The notes under the pieces were generated by a model that ran no database searches, was not told the origin of the DNA, and was given only the letters and a program-made list of their open reading frames with translations. Positions 63,501-64,000 of a stretch of DNA of 64,000 nucleotides are shown here, piece by piece. Each line of letters starts with the position of its first letter. Within the stretch, counting starts at the first letter, position 1. The stretch is from Acidobacteriaceae bacterium (lineage in GTDB: Bacteria > Acidobacteriota > Terriglobia > Terriglobales > Acidobacteriaceae). The translations under genes were made by a program, and so were the position numbers. The stretch is taken from positions 62,001 to 126,000 of the forward strand of contig JAOAPN010000008.1 in assembly GCA_025462885.1 (NCBI GenBank), in the 5' to 3' direction.

Positions 63501-63927
63501 GTCCGGGATCCCGTTCAGCATCCTTGCCGATGGATCTTCGTGTAACTGCCCTGGCAACACGCAGCGTGCAGATCGCGTGAAGAACTCGGTCGCAAAGACC
63601 GGACGAGGAGTTTTCGGGACGACGTTCTTCGATACATTGGCGTTCGCTGCGGTGAATACGGTGAAGTTTGGCAGCGCAAACTACAACTCGCTGCGCGGAC
63701 CGGGCGCGACGAACCTGGATGCTGCGATTCAACGTCAGTTCCATATATGGGAGCGCACGAACCTGAGTTTGAGGCTGGATTCGTATAACGTGACGAATAC
63801 ACCTCACTTCGCCAATCCAAACAACAACGTGTCAACAACTGGCTTCGGAACGATCACTGCTCTGAGCCCATTGGGCCGACAGATCGATCAAAGGTACTTC
63901 CGACTAGGCGGTCGACTCAGCTTCTAG
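60520..63927 (+). CDS. TonB-dependent receptor with regulatory-like N-terminal domain (complete)
   Basis: ATG 60520 follows GAGGTGA; the GTG at 60517 is also possible. The ~1,135-residue protein has an export signal (TFVAFAVMFSSAIRSDAQ), a carboxypeptidase-regulatory-like domain (LSGSIVGTIADPTGAAVVGA, LYTLSTLPPGVYRLTVSKTG), a plug (PTRTYQGVLNLVPGMVPPGG) and a large beta barrel that ends RYFRLGGRLSF, with the terminal aromatic residue of outer-membrane proteins. It resembles the receptor at 29.7 kb in layout but differs in sequence. The strong promoter with a LacI-like site suggests sugar-controlled uptake. An intrinsic terminator follows. Confidence 0.92.
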   Translation: MQRKMLSKIASSLVSDTDLLHAVAVTFVAFAVMFSSAIRSDAQTLSGSIVGTIADPTGAAVVGAIVKVTELQTNTTRSVDTNEGGLYTLSTLPPGVYRLTVSKTGFGGYTNSQVEVTSNTIARVDVILKVGAANEQIEVRTDTALLQTDRADVHTQLSVTTFQNAPQPTRTYQGVLNLVPGMVPPGGQLAGGTNNPSKSMQFAANGTGTQGPNVRIEGVSATNPWVQQYTTFVPSTEAIESVNVVTNSPDAEQGLSGGPAVTVQLKSGTNLIHGSLYEQNVNNYTEARNFFQPAGQKPPHLVDNTVGGSIGGRLIKDKLFYFGSYEGSFTRASLAGIISVPTQAMLRGDMSASTTPIYDPATGNQTTGIGKTQFAGNIIPASRINSVVAKLIPNIPAPNLPGTVNNYSVIQGTSYNLHKIDTKFDYVATQKLRVSARYGYQPYNAVTNPLFGPILGGSSGAWAAFSSAGAGNYLQHGATLAVSASATYVATPSLVFDATFGVTQAHQVLLPVLADQKYGSDVLGIPGSNQGTLPLAGGMPNFAIANYGGSTGNGTFGYSYPPLEYKDPIFEYVGNVTKTYKSHNIRAGTDIIRLRVNHKEIRNTLFYFPGGLTARAPDPANGVAATAVREFNSVGDFLLGLPQYQTTWVQFDDFLTLRQYQISFYVRDQWQASRNLTINYGVRWENYPVPTREGRGIEYNNMYTDINNPTIQICGVGGNPGDCGIKVSKKLFAPSVGISYRPFQNFVIRSGVSISPMQVAMAQALVQNYPSEVQYTATGANAYTAAGSLSTGFPTLNAPTINSNGTVNIPVGTANANTTEKNFRRGYVESYNLMLEKEFRGGVLASGGYVGTHVVNLGGSYNFNFGTLGGGAASQPLNTAALKITGTTNVFKPVQDVNYNSLQIAVSKRLQNGLSARMAYTWSKNMQSGFPSGQIWIPQYKELNRSLAPVDRTHNFIVNATYELPFGKNKPYLSHGFAAAVLGGWSLNGTFYHLSGIPFSILADGSSCNCPGNTQRADRVKNSVAKTGRGVFGTTFFDTLAFAAVNTVKFGSANYNSLRGPGATNLDAAIQRQFHIWERTNLSLRLDSYNVTNTPHFANPNNNVSTTGFGTITALSPLGRQIDQRYFRLGGRLSF

Positions 63928-63952
63928 CAGTTCGCGGACGATAGAAGCAAAC

Positions 63953-63993
63953 TGCCCGGTGGTCTCTTTGTAGGGAGCCGCCGGGCACTTTTT
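63953..63993 (+). terminator. Intrinsic terminator of the second TonB receptor gene
   Basis: TGCCCGGTGG (63953-63962) and CCGCCGGGCA (63978-63987) form a 10-bp GC-rich stem (one G-T wobble) with a 15-nt loop, followed by CTTTTT. Confidence 0.88.
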
Positions 63994-64000
63994 AGCAGGT

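Noticed and set aside
1-64000. CRISPR array or rRNA operon
   Set aside because: No regularly spaced identical repeats with unique spacers and no rRNA sequence were seen.

Overview
The window looks like the chromosome of a soil acidobacterium (Terriglobus/Granulicella/Edaphobacter-like). This is inferred from gene content: two ~1,130-residue TonB-dependent receptors with N-terminal carboxypeptidase-regulatory-like domains, a PadR regulator beside an 'ADOP'-type MacB/FtsX permease, a TM-anchored regulator with a TolB-like propeller, and many secreted carbohydrate-active proteins. No rRNA or intact tRNA gene is visible, so the assignment is by content only.

Layout. (1) 1-4.75 kb, a conflict/regulatory block: a two-gene pair of an Hsp90-like/histidine-kinase hybrid (5' end outside the window) and an unusual receiver protein, then a convergent MNT/HEPN toxin-antitoxin operon with a duplicated palindromic operator. 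(2) 4.75-22.2 kb, an integrative/conjugative element core: an HTH protein, a DUF3560-type protein, then VirB2-B3-B4-B9-B10-B5-B6-B8, a degenerate receiver-like protein, a C5-cytosine methyltransferase, four accessory proteins, a perfect 19-bp inverted repeat that is a good oriT candidate, a small DNA-binding-like protein, VirD4 and VirB11. No classical relaxase, VirB1 or VirB7 is seen. (3) 22.2-25.4 kb: LysR, an efflux-protein fragment, and a TetR/SDR pair with a palindromic operator. (4) 25.4-59.3 kb lies between two exact 23-bp copies of the 3' end of a tRNA-Ala. The left copy abuts a truncated tyrosine integrase, and the right copy is part of a 59-nt decayed tRNA-Ala fragment. This interval carries carbohydrate-use genes (beta-propeller fragment, (alpha/alpha)6 glycosidase, TonB receptor, phosphodiesterase, GH30 enzyme, TolB-type regulator), an SDR/TetR pair, the PadR/ADOP pair, a graveyard of gene fragments, a Fic enzyme, a membrane protein/wHTH/CreD regulon and a Pnkp/Hen1 RNA-repair operon broken by frameshifts. 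(5) 59.3-64 kb: an IS5-type transposase remnant, a strong promoter with a LacI-like site, and a second complete TonB receptor with its terminator.

How it works together. The T4SS genes are tightly packed, mostly in 4-nt overlaps or with short gaps, and form a self-consistent transfer apparatus. The missing standard relaxase, the inverted repeat and two unfamiliar proteins beside it suggest a non-classical relaxosome. Around it sit defence and stress modules (HK/receiver, MNT/HEPN, Fic, RNA repair) typical of island cargo. The many truncated genes, direct repeats and frameshifts show that the region has been rearranged repeatedly.
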